Of a stretch of 64,000 nucleotides of DNA, positions 16,235 through 24,589 are shown piece by piece. This DNA comes from Paracoccus kondratievae. Lineage in GTDB: Bacteria; Pseudomonadota; Alphaproteobacteria; Rhodobacterales; Rhodobacteraceae. The number at the start of each line of letters is the position of its first letter. The first letter of the stretch is position 1. Both the position numbers and the translations under genes were made by a program. The stretch spans positions 806,001 to 870,000 of the forward strand of contig NZ_CP045073.1 of assembly GCF_009301415.1 (NCBI RefSeq), given 5' to 3'. The notes below the pieces were generated by a model. It had not been told where the DNA came from, searched no databases, and was given only the letters and a program-made list of their open reading frames with translations.

Positions 16235-17003
16235 ATGAGACCCGACACGTCGCGCTGGCGCGCGGACTCCGCCTATGACGTCATCGACCATGCGGGCGTC
16301 GATCATCTTGCCTGGGAATGCCTGCGGCGCAACCGCGATTATCAGAAGGATTACGCCGCCCTGCGGCGGGCCGGCGATCTCGGTCAACCGCTTCCCGAAC
16401 CGCTCGAACGCCGGTGGGGGTTGCGATTTCCCGGCTAGGCCGCGCCTTGCCGCCAGTGAACAGCCGGTCCTCTGGAGCGAGGCCGCCGATACGGCCGTCC
16501 TTCGTCTTGTCGCCGTCGCTCCGCCATCCTGGGCCGGCGTCGCCAATCTGCGCGCCTTCCTGTCCGGCGATCTCAGGATCGCGGCCGACGAATTGCACAT
16601 CCTGCTGCGCGACATCGGACCGGACCTGCATCTGATCACTGACGCGACCTGCAAGCCGGACGATCCCCTTGCGGTGCTGATCCCGCTCGACTGCGACGGG
16701 CTCGACCGGCTCGCGGCCCTGGACCGGCTGCTCCGTCATCTCAACGGCTACAAGGTGCCGCCCGACCGACGCATCACCCCGCAGCAGCGCCGCCGCCTGA
16801 AGGCCATGCTGCGCGCCGCCGACGGCCGGGAGCACGGTGCAAGCCAGCGCGAGATCGCCGAGGTCGTCTTCGGTATCGAGCGGGTTGCCGAAGAGCACTG
16901 GCGCACCTCGCCGCTGCGCGACACCGTCCGCGATCTTCTGAAGGACGGCGCCGCCATGATCGCCGGCGGCTATCGCAGGCTGCTGCGCTTTCGCCGCCGA
17001 TAG
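16235..17003 (+). pseudogene. DUF6499-DUF2285 regulator, split by an apparent frameshift
   Basis: MRPDTSRWRADSAYDVIDHA at 16235 (GGGAGG upstream) is a DUF6499 domain that runs to RRWGLRFPG and a TAG at 16436. In the next frame, coding resumes with RPRLAASEQPVLWSEAADTA and ends in a DUF2285 domain (REIAEVVFGIERVAEEHWRT, SPLRDTVRDLLKDG, GGYRRLLRFRRR). Homologous proteins in such elements usually join both parts, so one base change near 16425-16435 has split it. A 67-residue protein could still be made from the first part. Confidence 0.7.
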
Positions 17004-17141
17004 CGACCTGCGATCCGCCCGGGGGTGGGGGATTTCATGCCCCCCTTCATTCCCCCTCCGTCCCGGCCTCTTCCATTCGCCACCGTGGCCCATATCCGCC
17101 GCGCCACCGGAGCGGCCTCATTCCGAGCCACGGAGGTTTCC

Positions 17142-17423
17142 ATGAACGCCAATTCCGCCCTGCTACCGCCGCGCTTCCTGCGCACCCGCGACGCCGCCGA
17201 TTTCCTCGGCCTGTCGCCACGGACGCTGGAAAAGCACCGCACCTATGGCACCGGCCCGCTGTTTCGCAAGCTGGGCGGCCGTGTCGTCTATGCCATCGAG
17301 GAACTGGAAGCCTGGGCCGAACGGGGCACCGTCGCCTCGACCTCGGATCCCCGCGGCGGCATCCTGCCCGCCCGGCCCCACAACCGCCAGCCCGCGCCGA
17401 CCCTCGGCCGCGCCCTGCGCTGA
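17142..17423 (+). CDS. Small helix-turn-helix protein (MerR/AlpA-like)
   Basis: The 93-residue product has LRTRDAADFLGLSPRTLEKH and FRKLGGRVVYAIEELEAWAE, a winged helix of the HTH_17 type seen in excisionases and regulators. The tail is Pro/Arg-rich. The start at 17142 has CGGAGG 7 nt upstream. It lies 7 bp before repA, as in related conjugative elements, and may control replication or excision. Confidence 0.85.
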   Translation: MNANSALLPPRFLRTRDAADFLGLSPRTLEKHRTYGTGPLFRKLGGRVVYAIEELEAWAERGTVASTSDPRGGILPARPHNRQPAPTLGRALR

Positions 17424-17430
17424 GGCGGCG

Positions 17431-18819
17431 ATGTCCCGCCGCCCCCTGCCCGGCTCCGAACGCGCCCGCCTCGATCCTTTCGTGATCGCCACCGGCGATG
17501 CCAGCCCGCGCGATCAGCGCGACCTGATGGAGCGCCCGTTCTTCTCCCTCGCCAAGAGCCGCCGCACCATCCCGATCCGCTATGCCGCCGGGGATGTTCA
17601 GGTCGAGGTTCTCGCCGTGCCCGAACACGGCATGGCGACGATCTGGGATGCCGATGTCCTGATCTGGGCCGCAAGCCAGATAGTCGAGGCCGAGAATTGC
17701 GGGCTCCGGACCTCCCGTTTCCTGCGCTTCACGCCCTACCAGTTGCTGACCGCCATCGGCCGCGAGTCTGGCGCCAGCGATTACCGGCTGCTGCGGGCAT
17801 CGCTCGCCCGGCTGCAATCCACGGTCATCCGCACCACCATCCGCCATGGCGAGAACTGGCGCCGCCATCAGTTCTCCTGGATCAACGAATGGGAGGAACT
17901 GTCGCGCCACGATGGCCGCAGCGACGGCATGGAACTGGTTCTGCCGGACTGGTTCTATCGCGGCGTCATCGACCGCTCGCTGGTCCTCGCCATCGACCCG
18001 GCCTATTTCCGGCTGAAGGGTGGCATAGAGCGCTGGCTCTACCGCGTGGCCCGCAAACATGCCGGGCGGCAGCCGCAGGGCTGGATCTTCGACATCCCGC
18101 ATCTGCATGAGAAATCCGGCAGCCTCGCACGGGTATCGGATTTCGCTCTGCAGATCCGCCGCATCGCCGCCCGGCAGTCAATCCCCGGCTATAGGCTCCT
18201 GCCCGAACGGGAAGGCGGCCGTGAATTCCTGCGCATCCTGCCGCTGAACTTACCCACAGAAACGGGGGATCATTCTGTGGATGCCTTCGGGATATCGCAC
18301 GCAACGGGCTTCGGGAGATCACACGCAGCCCATTCGGGATATCACACGCAGAACCCCCAGCTAAGCCTATGGCCGGAAACGACGATTCCGCCCCTTAACT
18401 TATATAACTTAAAAGACTCTAACTTTTGTAGAGCGGCGGGCGATGGGGACAACCACTGTCGGGGTGCCAGGTTTCGCGAACCGGGGCGAGGTTTCATGAA
18501 CTCGCTCCATGATACGCGAACTGGGTTCGCGATCCCGGAACCGAATACTGCCCAGAACCCCTTGGTTTCCAAGCCGGACCACTCGATCAGCGACGATCAG
18601 GTGGCGCAAGATCTGCACAGCAACCAGTACGCAATCCCGGATTACCACGAGCCCGATTCACAAACATGGAACCAGTCGCCCTCTGCCAATCCATTGGAAA
18701 AGCGAGATTCTTCTGACGGTTCGATTCACGAAACCTGGAAAAACGACAACCACCGCCCGGCCGCCGGGATCTCGCATCATTTTTCGCCCTTTCCGGCTGC
18801 GGAAGGAGGCGAGGAATGA
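17431..18819 (+). CDS. repA: Replication initiator protein A (RepA)
   Basis: The 462-residue protein belongs to the alphaproteobacterial RPA replication initiators: ERPFFSLAKSRRTIPIRYAA, RFLRFTPYQLLTAIGRESGA, YRLLRASLARLQSTVIRTTI, WINEWEELSRHDGRSDGMEL and KGGIERWLYRVARKHAG. The part from about residue 275 is unlike the core: it crosses three 18-bp direct repeats and an AT-rich stretch, then becomes polar and low in complexity. In many relatives the protein ends near NLYNLKDSNF, which here lies at about residue 330. It allows plasmid-like replication of the excised element. No ParA gene follows, which differs from the usual order. Confidence 0.87.
   Translation: MSRRPLPGSERARLDPFVIATGDASPRDQRDLMERPFFSLAKSRRTIPIRYAAGDVQVEVLAVPEHGMATIWDADVLIWAASQIVEAENCGLRTSRFLRFTPYQLLTAIGRESGASDYRLLRASLARLQSTVIRTTIRHGENWRRHQFSWINEWEELSRHDGRSDGMELVLPDWFYRGVIDRSLVLAIDPAYFRLKGGIERWLYRVARKHAGRQPQGWIFDIPHLHEKSGSLARVSDFALQIRRIAARQSIPGYRLLPEREGGREFLRILPLNLPTETGDHSVDAFGISHATGFGRSHAAHSGYHTQNPQLSLWPETTIPPLNLYNLKDSNFCRAAGDGDNHCRGARFREPGRGFMNSLHDTRTGFAIPEPNTAQNPLVSKPDHSISDDQVAQDLHSNQYAIPDYHEPDSQTWNQSPSANPLEKRDSSDGSIHETWKNDNHRPAAGISHHFSPFPAAEGGEE
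18250..18430 (+). other. Iteron-like repeats and AT-rich stretch inside repA, candidate oriV
   Basis: Three 18-bp direct repeats TTCGGGATATCGCACGCA (variants AGATCA, ATATCA) lie at 18286-18303, 18310-18327 and 18333-18350. Their 24- and 23-bp spacing is not a multiple of 3, so they do not encode a protein repeat. A DnaA-box-like TTACCCACA is at 18250-18258, and an AT-rich run including TTAACTTATATAACTTAAAA follows at about 18394-18415. Together these resemble a replication origin with initiator-binding iterons. Confidence 0.55.
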
Positions 18820-19316
18820 GCACCGCGCATCACGATACCACAGGCGCGGAGCCTCCTGCCCTCACGCTGGTGGAGCTGATCTGGCAGCAAAAGAAGAACG
18901 AGCGCTGGCTGCGCTTCGGTCGCTTCTGCCATGATGCGCGGATCGACCGCAGCCGCCGGATTGTCGGCTTTGCGCCCGGCAGCATCTTCGCGCTGGTCCG
19001 CTGGGCCGGGAACGATTACGGCACCGTGGCCTCAAACCTCGACATCCTGCGCGCCGTCACCCGCGCAGAGCCGTTCCAGACCCTGCCCTTCATCCGCCCC
19101 GGCGCTGAGATCCTGCTAAGCGCCGTCGGCTGGCCGAAGGTCGAGCGCGTGTTGCAGGCAATCGACGCCATCGAGGCGCTGAAGATCGATCCCTGCACTG
19201 TCTCGCCCGAGCATTGGCGGCATATCCATAACCGCCTCGCGGCCGACCAGCCCTTCTGCAGCTATACGAAGGCGCAGCACGCGGCCTGGCTCAAGCGCCG
19301 GGACATCCTGCCATGA
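18816..19316 (+). CDS. DUF2840 protein
   Basis: The 166-residue protein (LVELIWQQKKNERWLRFGRF, DRSRRIVGFAPGSIFALVRW, NDYGTVASNLDILRAVTRAE, then GWPKVERVLQAIDAIEALKI) is the DUF2840 family found between repA/parA and traF in Tn4371-like elements of Alphaproteobacteria. The function is not known. It overlaps the repA stop by 4 bp and the methyltransferase start by 4 bp, so all three are co-translated. Confidence 0.88.
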   Translation: MSTAHHDTTGAEPPALTLVELIWQQKKNERWLRFGRFCHDARIDRSRRIVGFAPGSIFALVRWAGNDYGTVASNLDILRAVTRAEPFQTLPFIRPGAEILLSAVGWPKVERVLQAIDAIEALKIDPCTVSPEHWRHIHNRLAADQPFCSYTKAQHAAWLKRRDILP

Positions 19317-20755
19317 TGCGCGCGCTCGACCTCTTCAGTGCCGCTGCAGGAGGCTGGTCGCTCGGCCTGCACCGCGCCGGGTTCATTACCATCGCCGCCT
19401 GCGAGATCATCGAATGGCGCCGCATCCTCTACGCGGAGAACAATCCCCATGTCAGACTTTACGAAGATATCCGCGACCTCACGGCAGCTCGACTTGTTTC
19501 CGACCTTGGAACCCTGCCCAACATCATCGTCGGATCGCCGCCCTGCCAGGACATCTCAAGCGCCAATACCAAAGGCAAAGGGATCGAGGGCGAACGCTCC
19601 GGCCTCTACCTGGAGGCCATCCGGCTGGTCAGCGAGTGCCGCCCTCGCTGGTTCGCTTTTGAAAACAGCGCTAATCTCAGAACTCGCGGCGCGGACCGGC
19701 TGCTCGGCGAGCTGGACGTGCTCGACTACGCCTGCTGGCCATGCGTGGTGGGTGCTGCGGATATCGGCGCCAACCATGTCCGCAAGCGGTCCTGGCTCAT
19801 CGGCTGCGATCCCGGGCAGCTTGCCGACACCCGTCTCGCAATCCCAGCAGGGTGGCATCCGTCTGGAGGGCGGATCGGGGGCGCGGCGGGCGATGAAGGC
19901 ATCGGGCCTCTACGATCTGTTCCGCAGCCACCCCTTGCCGACGCCGATGGCCTCGGACGGGATGAAGGACGGCGCGGGCGGTGGAGCGGAGTCGACATAT
20001 CCGCTGCGAATGATCCTCACGACGCCACGGAAGACGGATGCGGATCGGGGTGGACGGGGCGATGTGCTGAGCCAGTTGCAGGGGCACAACAGCCGCCATG
20101 CGGGCATGATGCCGACGCCGGTGAAGCCGAATGGCGGCCGCAGGCTGAGCGCGCGGGAGATCGAGACCGGCAGGCGTCAGAACGGCGCGAAGGCGCAGAT
20201 CGACACGCCGAACCTGCTGCGTCATGCGGCGGAAATCCTCCCCACCCCGACGAAGCGCGACAGCCGCATGGACCGCTGGAGCCCGGCCTACGACCGCCGG
20301 AAATCGCCGACGATGGACGCGGTGATGGCCAAAGCGATGGATGGCGCAATGACGGACCGGGCGACGGACAAATGGGCCGGAGCGCGGGCGCTGGCGGCGA
20401 TGCTGCGGAGCCATGGGCTGACTGGAACGGCGGCCTTGCCGATCACCTACGGCTGGATGATGGGCTTTCCGCCTGGCTGGCTCGCACGCGCATTGCGCTC
20501 GGCTCTCGCAAAGGGACATCTGCGGCAAGCCTGATCGTCGAGGCCTTCGGCGACGCGGTTCTGCCGCAGATCCCCGAGGCCATCGGCCGCGCCATCCTGC
20601 GCACCGAGGCCGCGCTGAATGTGGTGATGGGCGGCACATCGCCGGGTGATCTCGCGGCAGGCGTCAGGCATTCCGACAACGCAGACAGCGTTGACGCCGG
20701 TGCTGGCGGCCATACAGCCGCCGGTGATCCAGAGGATCACGGGGGCGCGTCATGA
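19313..20755 (+). CDS. DNA C5-cytosine methyltransferase with frame-shifted middle region
   Basis: The N-terminal half is a C5 methyltransferase: MRALDLFSAAAGGWSLGLHR (SAM binding), GSPPCQDISSANTKG with the catalytic Cys, FAFENSANLR (ENV-type motif) and NHVRKRSWLIG. The C-terminal part SLIVEAFGDAVLPQIPEAIG is the closing motif. Between about 19810 and 20490 the annotated frame gives Asp/Gly-rich low-complexity sequence, while another frame gives LPTPMASDGMKDGAGG, ILPTPTKRDSRMDRWSP and ITYGWMMGFPPGWL, typical of this family's target region. Two compensating shifts are therefore likely, and activity is uncertain. It occupies the place where parA is often found nearby. Confidence 0.72.
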   Translation: MMRALDLFSAAAGGWSLGLHRAGFITIAACEIIEWRRILYAENNPHVRLYEDIRDLTAARLVSDLGTLPNIIVGSPPCQDISSANTKGKGIEGERSGLYLEAIRLVSECRPRWFAFENSANLRTRGADRLLGELDVLDYACWPCVVGAADIGANHVRKRSWLIGCDPGQLADTRLAIPAGWHPSGGRIGGAAGDEGIGPLRSVPQPPLADADGLGRDEGRRGRWSGVDISAANDPHDATEDGCGSGWTGRCAEPVAGAQQPPCGHDADAGEAEWRPQAERAGDRDRQASERREGADRHAEPAASCGGNPPHPDEARQPHGPLEPGLRPPEIADDGRGDGQSDGWRNDGPGDGQMGRSAGAGGDAAEPWADWNGGLADHLRLDDGLSAWLARTRIALGSRKGTSAASLIVEAFGDAVLPQIPEAIGRAILRTEAALNVVMGGTSPGDLAAGVRHSDNADSVDAGAGGHTAAGDPEDHGGAS

Positions 20756-21318
20756 ACCGTGCGCCACGCTTGCGATATCTCGCGGTCACCGGTCTTGCGG
20801 CGCTGCTGATCGGCGGCATTTCCGTCACCGGGATCACGCCCCGGCTGATCTGGAACGCCTCGGCCAGCGTGCCGCTTGGACTCTACGTCCTACAGCCGGT
20901 CGGCAGCCTGGCTGTCGGCGATCTGGTTGCCATCGATCCGCCGGAACCGCTGGCGGGTTTCATTACGGAACGCGGCTATACCGCAGTCGGGGTGCCGTTG
21001 CTGAAGCATGTCGCCGCCCTGGCGGGTCAGCGGGTCTGCCGTTCGGGAAGCACGATCACCATCGACGAGGCCGAGGTCGCCGAGGCGCTGCCACAGGACA
21101 GGCTCGGGCGCAATCTTCCGGTCTGGCAGGGCTGCCGGATCGTCGGACCGGGCGAAGTTTTCCTGCTGAACGACGGGGTCCGCGACAGCCTGGACGGGCG
21201 CTATTTCGGCCCCCTGCCCGCGCAGTCCGTCATCGGCCGCGCGATCCCGCTCTGGACCGATGATGCGCATTCGGCCTGCCGCTCCGCCGGTGCGGAAGTC
21301 GCGCCACCATCGCACTGA
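20752..21318 (+). CDS. traF: TraF-type S26 signal peptidase
   Basis: TraF of IncP-type systems matures and cyclises the TrbC pilin. The 188-residue membrane protein starts MNRAPRLRYLAVTGLAALLI with one N-terminal membrane helix, has the catalytic Ser in ASVPLGLYVLQP and the general-base Lys in VPLLKHVAALAGQ, then GPGEVFLLNDGVRDSLDGRY. The start overlaps the methyltransferase stop (ATGA). The TrbC substrate is encoded 11 kb downstream. Confidence 0.92.
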   Translation: MNRAPRLRYLAVTGLAALLIGGISVTGITPRLIWNASASVPLGLYVLQPVGSLAVGDLVAIDPPEPLAGFITERGYTAVGVPLLKHVAALAGQRVCRSGSTITIDEAEVAEALPQDRLGRNLPVWQGCRIVGPGEVFLLNDGVRDSLDGRYFGPLPAQSVIGRAIPLWTDDAHSACRSAGAEVAPPSH

Positions 21319-21353
21319 ACCATCCCTCAAACCGCAACGGAAAGGACCAGACC

Positions 21354-21692
21354 ATGCCCCAGATCGGCGAATTCACCCGCGATGAAACCGGCTTTGCCGG
21401 GCGCATCCGCACGCTCACGCTCGACCATGAGCTCGTCATCGTGCCTGCAGAGCACAGCGATGCCGAGAATGCCCCGGACCACCGCGTCCATCTCGGCACT
21501 GACGCTGACGGTCCCGAGATCGGCGCGGCCTGGACGCGCACCGGCGAAAAGGCAGGCGAGTATCTGTCGGTGCTGATCGACGATCCGATCCTGTTGCATC
21601 CGATCCGCGCCAACCTGTTTCAGAACGGCAGCGACGCGACCTCATGGTCGCTGCACTGGAACCGTCCGCCCAAACGCGATGGCAGAGATTGA
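21354..21692 (+). CDS. DUF736 protein
   Basis: The 112-residue product MPQIGEFTRDETGFAGRIRT contains RVHLGTDADGPEIGAAWTRT, EYLSVLIDDPILLHPIRANL and FQNGSDATSWSLHWNRP, the whole DUF736 domain, common on alphaproteobacterial plasmids and conjugative elements. It resembles small ssDNA-associated or single-domain beta proteins, but no function is established. It is preceded by AACGGAAAGG, a good ribosome site. Confidence 0.92.
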   Translation: MPQIGEFTRDETGFAGRIRTLTLDHELVIVPAEHSDAENAPDHRVHLGTDADGPEIGAAWTRTGEKAGEYLSVLIDDPILLHPIRANLFQNGSDATSWSLHWNRPPKRDGRD

Positions 21693-21696
21693 CCCA

Positions 21697-22521
21697 ATGC
21701 AATCCCGGCGCCCATTCCATGCAGTGATTATGCTCTCCGGGCGGCTGCGTGCTGCCCGGCGCCATGCACTTCTTCCTCTTTCCGGCCTGCTGCTGGCCCT
21801 GCCATTCGCACTGCCGGTAACAGCTCAGGAGAGGACAGCCGAACAGCGCGCGATCCTCGATCAGATTGCTGTTCACGTGGCCGAGGCCGCACGGCGCTTC
21901 GACATTCCGGAGCACTGGATCCGTGCCGTGATGCAGGTCGAAAGCGCAGGCGACAGCACGGCGGTCTCCCGCGCCGGTGCGATGGGCCTGATGCAGATCA
22001 TGCCGGAGACATGGGCCGCGCTGCGCAGCCGCCATGGTCTCGGCGACGATCCTTTCGCGCCGCGCGACAACATCCTCGGCGGCACCGCCTATCTGCGCGA
22101 GATGCTGGACCGCTACGGCACTGTCGGCGCGATGCTTGCCGCCTACAATGCCGGACCCGGGCGCTACGACGACTACCTGATCTCTGGCCGGACCTTGCCG
22201 GCCGAGACCCGCGCCTATGTCGCGACATTGGCGCCGAGGCTGGTGGACGATGGCTCTCTGTCGCGCCCGGCGATTGCGGCTCCCCGGGTCACCAATTGGC
22301 GCGAAGCCTCGATCTTTGTGGGATCGACGGATCGCAACAATTCCGCGCGGGATCCGCAAATCGGCCGCATCGCCGAGGGCGCGGATTCCGCAACCGACCT
22401 GCAGCATGGACGCATCCCGAATGACGGGCATTCCGCTCCCGCGATCCCGGCCCATCCGCATGCACTCGCGCCTGCGGACGAGTTGTTCGTATCCCGATCC
22501 TCCTCCGGAGATGCGCCATGA
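21697..22521 (+). CDS. Lytic transglycosylase (conjugation-associated)
   Basis: The enzyme opens the peptidoglycan locally so that the mating channel can cross it. After a signal-like segment (LLPLSGLLLALPFALPVTAQ) comes the SLT domain: IPEHWIRAVMQVESAGDSTA with the catalytic Glu, AMGLMQIMPETWAAL, PRDNILGGTAYLREMLDRYG and AAYNAGPGRYDDY. The last 80 residues are a polar tail. The first in-frame ATG is at 21679, inside DUF736; 21697 and 21730 are alternatives. It ends 5' of the candidate oriT. Confidence 0.9.
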   Translation: MQSRRPFHAVIMLSGRLRAARRHALLPLSGLLLALPFALPVTAQERTAEQRAILDQIAVHVAEAARRFDIPEHWIRAVMQVESAGDSTAVSRAGAMGLMQIMPETWAALRSRHGLGDDPFAPRDNILGGTAYLREMLDRYGTVGAMLAAYNAGPGRYDDYLISGRTLPAETRAYVATLAPRLVDDGSLSRPAIAAPRVTNWREASIFVGSTDRNNSARDPQIGRIAEGADSATDLQHGRIPNDGHSAPAIPAHPHALAPADELFVSRSSSGDAP

Positions 22522-22768
22522 CCAGAATCGCAGGATTGCGCAGCATGGCGAAGTGCCGGGAAGGAAAGGCGGAAGAGCGTGCGAGAGGGATGCACGCGAC
22601 AGAAGGAGGGCAAGGTAAAAGCACCTGCCACACGCATCGCAAGCCGCTGATACGGCTCGGTTTTCGTGTGGCAGGCGGGTCGGTCGCGTGCGGATTGCAC
22701 GATATTCGGCAGGGATATCAGGCCTCCGATGTGGCAGGTGCGGCTTTCCTCCATTGTGGGTGCCCGCA
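22522..22768 (+). other. Candidate oriT region with nested inverted repeats
   Basis: This non-coding stretch directly precedes the relaxase gene. CCTGCCACACG (22624-22634) and CGTGTGGCAGG (22665-22675) form a perfect 11-bp stem, enclosing a second short stem AGCCG/CGGCT. GCACCTGCCACA (22621-22632) is also the exact reverse complement of TGTGGCAGGTGC at 22730-22741. GATAT/ATATC lies between at about 22701-22719. This is the usual form and position of a conjugative origin. The nic site cannot be placed by eye. Confidence 0.55.
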
Positions 22769-24574
22769 ATGAGCGACCGCGATCCAGATTTCCGCATCCG
22801 CCCCGGCAAGCCACGCCAGAGCCGTGCGCCACGGGCAAAGAGCTTCGTCAGTCAGGTGCTGCGCGCCGCCCAGAAGGCCGGGCATACGGCAGCGCCGGGG
22901 GCCAAACTCGCCGGGAAGCGTGCTTCCGGTTCCGGCGGCAGATCCACCGGTATCGGCCGCTCTACCTTCGGCCGGGGCAGTGGCAAGTTCGCGCGTTCGC
23001 GTCTGTTCACCCCCACGCGCCGCGTCGTGGCTAAGGCGCGGATCGTCCGCCACAAGGGCAATTCCTTCCGCTCGGCGCCGATGGCCTCGCATCTTGCCTA
23101 TCTCCGACGCGAGGGTGTCAGCCGCGACGGCGAGAAGGGCATCATGTTCGGCGCCGATACCGATCATGCCGACGATCTGGCTTTCGCCCGGCGCTGCGAG
23201 AATGATCGGCATCATTTCCGCTTCATCATCTCGCCCGAGGATGCGCGCGAGATGGAGGACCTGAAGGGCTTCACCCGCGATCTGGTCCGGCAGATGGAGG
23301 CGGACCTCGGCACCAGGCTCGACTGGGTCGCCGTCGATCACTGGAATACCGACAATCCGCATGTCCACCTGCTGGTGCGCGGCGTCGATCAGACCGGCGC
23401 CGATCTCGTCATCGCCCGCGACTATATCAGCCATGGGCTGCGCTCCCGGGCCGAGGACTTGGTCGGAATCGAGCTCGGCCCGAAACAGGAGCACGAGATC
23501 CGCTCCGTCCTTGCCCGCGAGGTGACGTCTGAGCGCTGGACCCGTATCGACCGCGAGATCCGTTTCCATGCCGATGATTCCGGTCTGGTCGATCTGCGCC
23601 CCGAGGTGAAAGGCCCGTCCGATCCCGAACTGCGCCGCCTCATGGTCGGCCGCCTGCAGCATCTGCGGAAGATGGAACTCGCCACGGAACTTGCGCCGGG
23701 CGAATGGGTGATGGCCGAGGGCGCCGAGCAGGTGCTGCGCGATCTCGGCCAGCGCGGCGATATCATCAAAACCATGCACCGGGCTTTCGCCAGCCGGGGC
23801 GAGGATCGAGGATTCGCCGATTTCGTGATCGGTGGAGAGAGTGCGGCACGTCCGCTCATCGGGCGACTGGTCGACAAAGGCCTTCATGATGAGCTGACCG
23901 GCGAAGCTTACGCGGTGATCGACGGCACCGATGGCCGCGCGCATCATATACGCCTTGGCGGGATCGAGGCCTTTCAGGACGCGCCCCCTCCTGGCGGCAT
24001 CGTCGAGCTCCGTCGGTTCGGCGGGCCGGACGATGCGCGCCCGACCCTAGTGCTGGCCAACCGCTCTGACCTCAATCTGCAGGCCCAGATCACGGCGTCG
24101 GGCGCGACCTGGCTCGATCACAGGCTGGTCGAGCGCGAGCCCATGCCGCTGGCCGCTGCCGGTTTCGGCAAAGAGGTCCGCAAGGCGATGGACGCCCGCG
24201 CTGAACATCTCGCCGAAGAAGGGCTGGCCCGGCGCGAGGGGCAGCGCATCGTCCTGCAGCGCAATCTCCTGAACACCCTGCGCCGCCGGGAACTGGATGC
24301 GGTGGGTGCGGAACTCGCAACCGAGACTGGTCTTCCGCAGGTGAAGGCGCAGGCCGGGGAGTATGTGTCGGGCACGCTGCGCCGCCAGCTCACCCTCACC
24401 TCAGGCCGTTTCGCGATGATCGAGGGGATCGGCCCCGATGGCGGGCGCGGCTTCCAACTCGTGCCCTGGTCGCGTGAGATCGACCACAAGCTCGGCCAGC
24501 ATATCACCGGCGTCGCGACGCCCGGCGGCGGCATCGACTGGTCGCTGGGGCGCAAGCGCGACCTCGGCCTCTGA
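22769..24574 (+). CDS. VirD2-type relaxase (DUF3363)
   Basis: The 601-residue protein would nick DNA at oriT and lead the strand into the recipient. The N-terminus is basic (KSFVSQVLRAAQKAGHTAAP). SAPMASHLAYLRREGVSRDG probably holds the catalytic Tyr, HHFRFIISPEDAREMEDLKG follows, and VDHWNTDNPHVHLLVRGVDQ at about 190-208 is the three-His metal motif. The C-terminal DUF3363 region runs from about 290 to the end. The ATG at 22769 was preferred over 22688, which would run through the candidate oriT. Confidence 0.93.
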   Translation: MSDRDPDFRIRPGKPRQSRAPRAKSFVSQVLRAAQKAGHTAAPGAKLAGKRASGSGGRSTGIGRSTFGRGSGKFARSRLFTPTRRVVAKARIVRHKGNSFRSAPMASHLAYLRREGVSRDGEKGIMFGADTDHADDLAFARRCENDRHHFRFIISPEDAREMEDLKGFTRDLVRQMEADLGTRLDWVAVDHWNTDNPHVHLLVRGVDQTGADLVIARDYISHGLRSRAEDLVGIELGPKQEHEIRSVLAREVTSERWTRIDREIRFHADDSGLVDLRPEVKGPSDPELRRLMVGRLQHLRKMELATELAPGEWVMAEGAEQVLRDLGQRGDIIKTMHRAFASRGEDRGFADFVIGGESAARPLIGRLVDKGLHDELTGEAYAVIDGTDGRAHHIRLGGIEAFQDAPPPGGIVELRRFGGPDDARPTLVLANRSDLNLQAQITASGATWLDHRLVEREPMPLAAAGFGKEVRKAMDARAEHLAEEGLARREGQRIVLQRNLLNTLRRRELDAVGAELATETGLPQVKAQAGEYVSGTLRRQLTLTSGRFAMIEGIGPDGGRGFQLVPWSREIDHKLGQHITGVATPGGGIDWSLGRKRDLGL

Positions 24575-24589
24575 TGAAAGGAACCTCCC

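Noticed and set aside
18440..18760. Further short repeats with TTCGCGAAC-like cores in the repA tail as partition sites
   Set aside because: Matches such as TTTCGCGAACC, ACGCGAACTGG and GGTTCGCGATCC are too variable in sequence and spacing to claim a centromere.
22518..22772. An 84-residue open frame in the candidate oriT
   Set aside because: It has no family features, and inverted repeats dominate the region, so a non-coding role is more likely.
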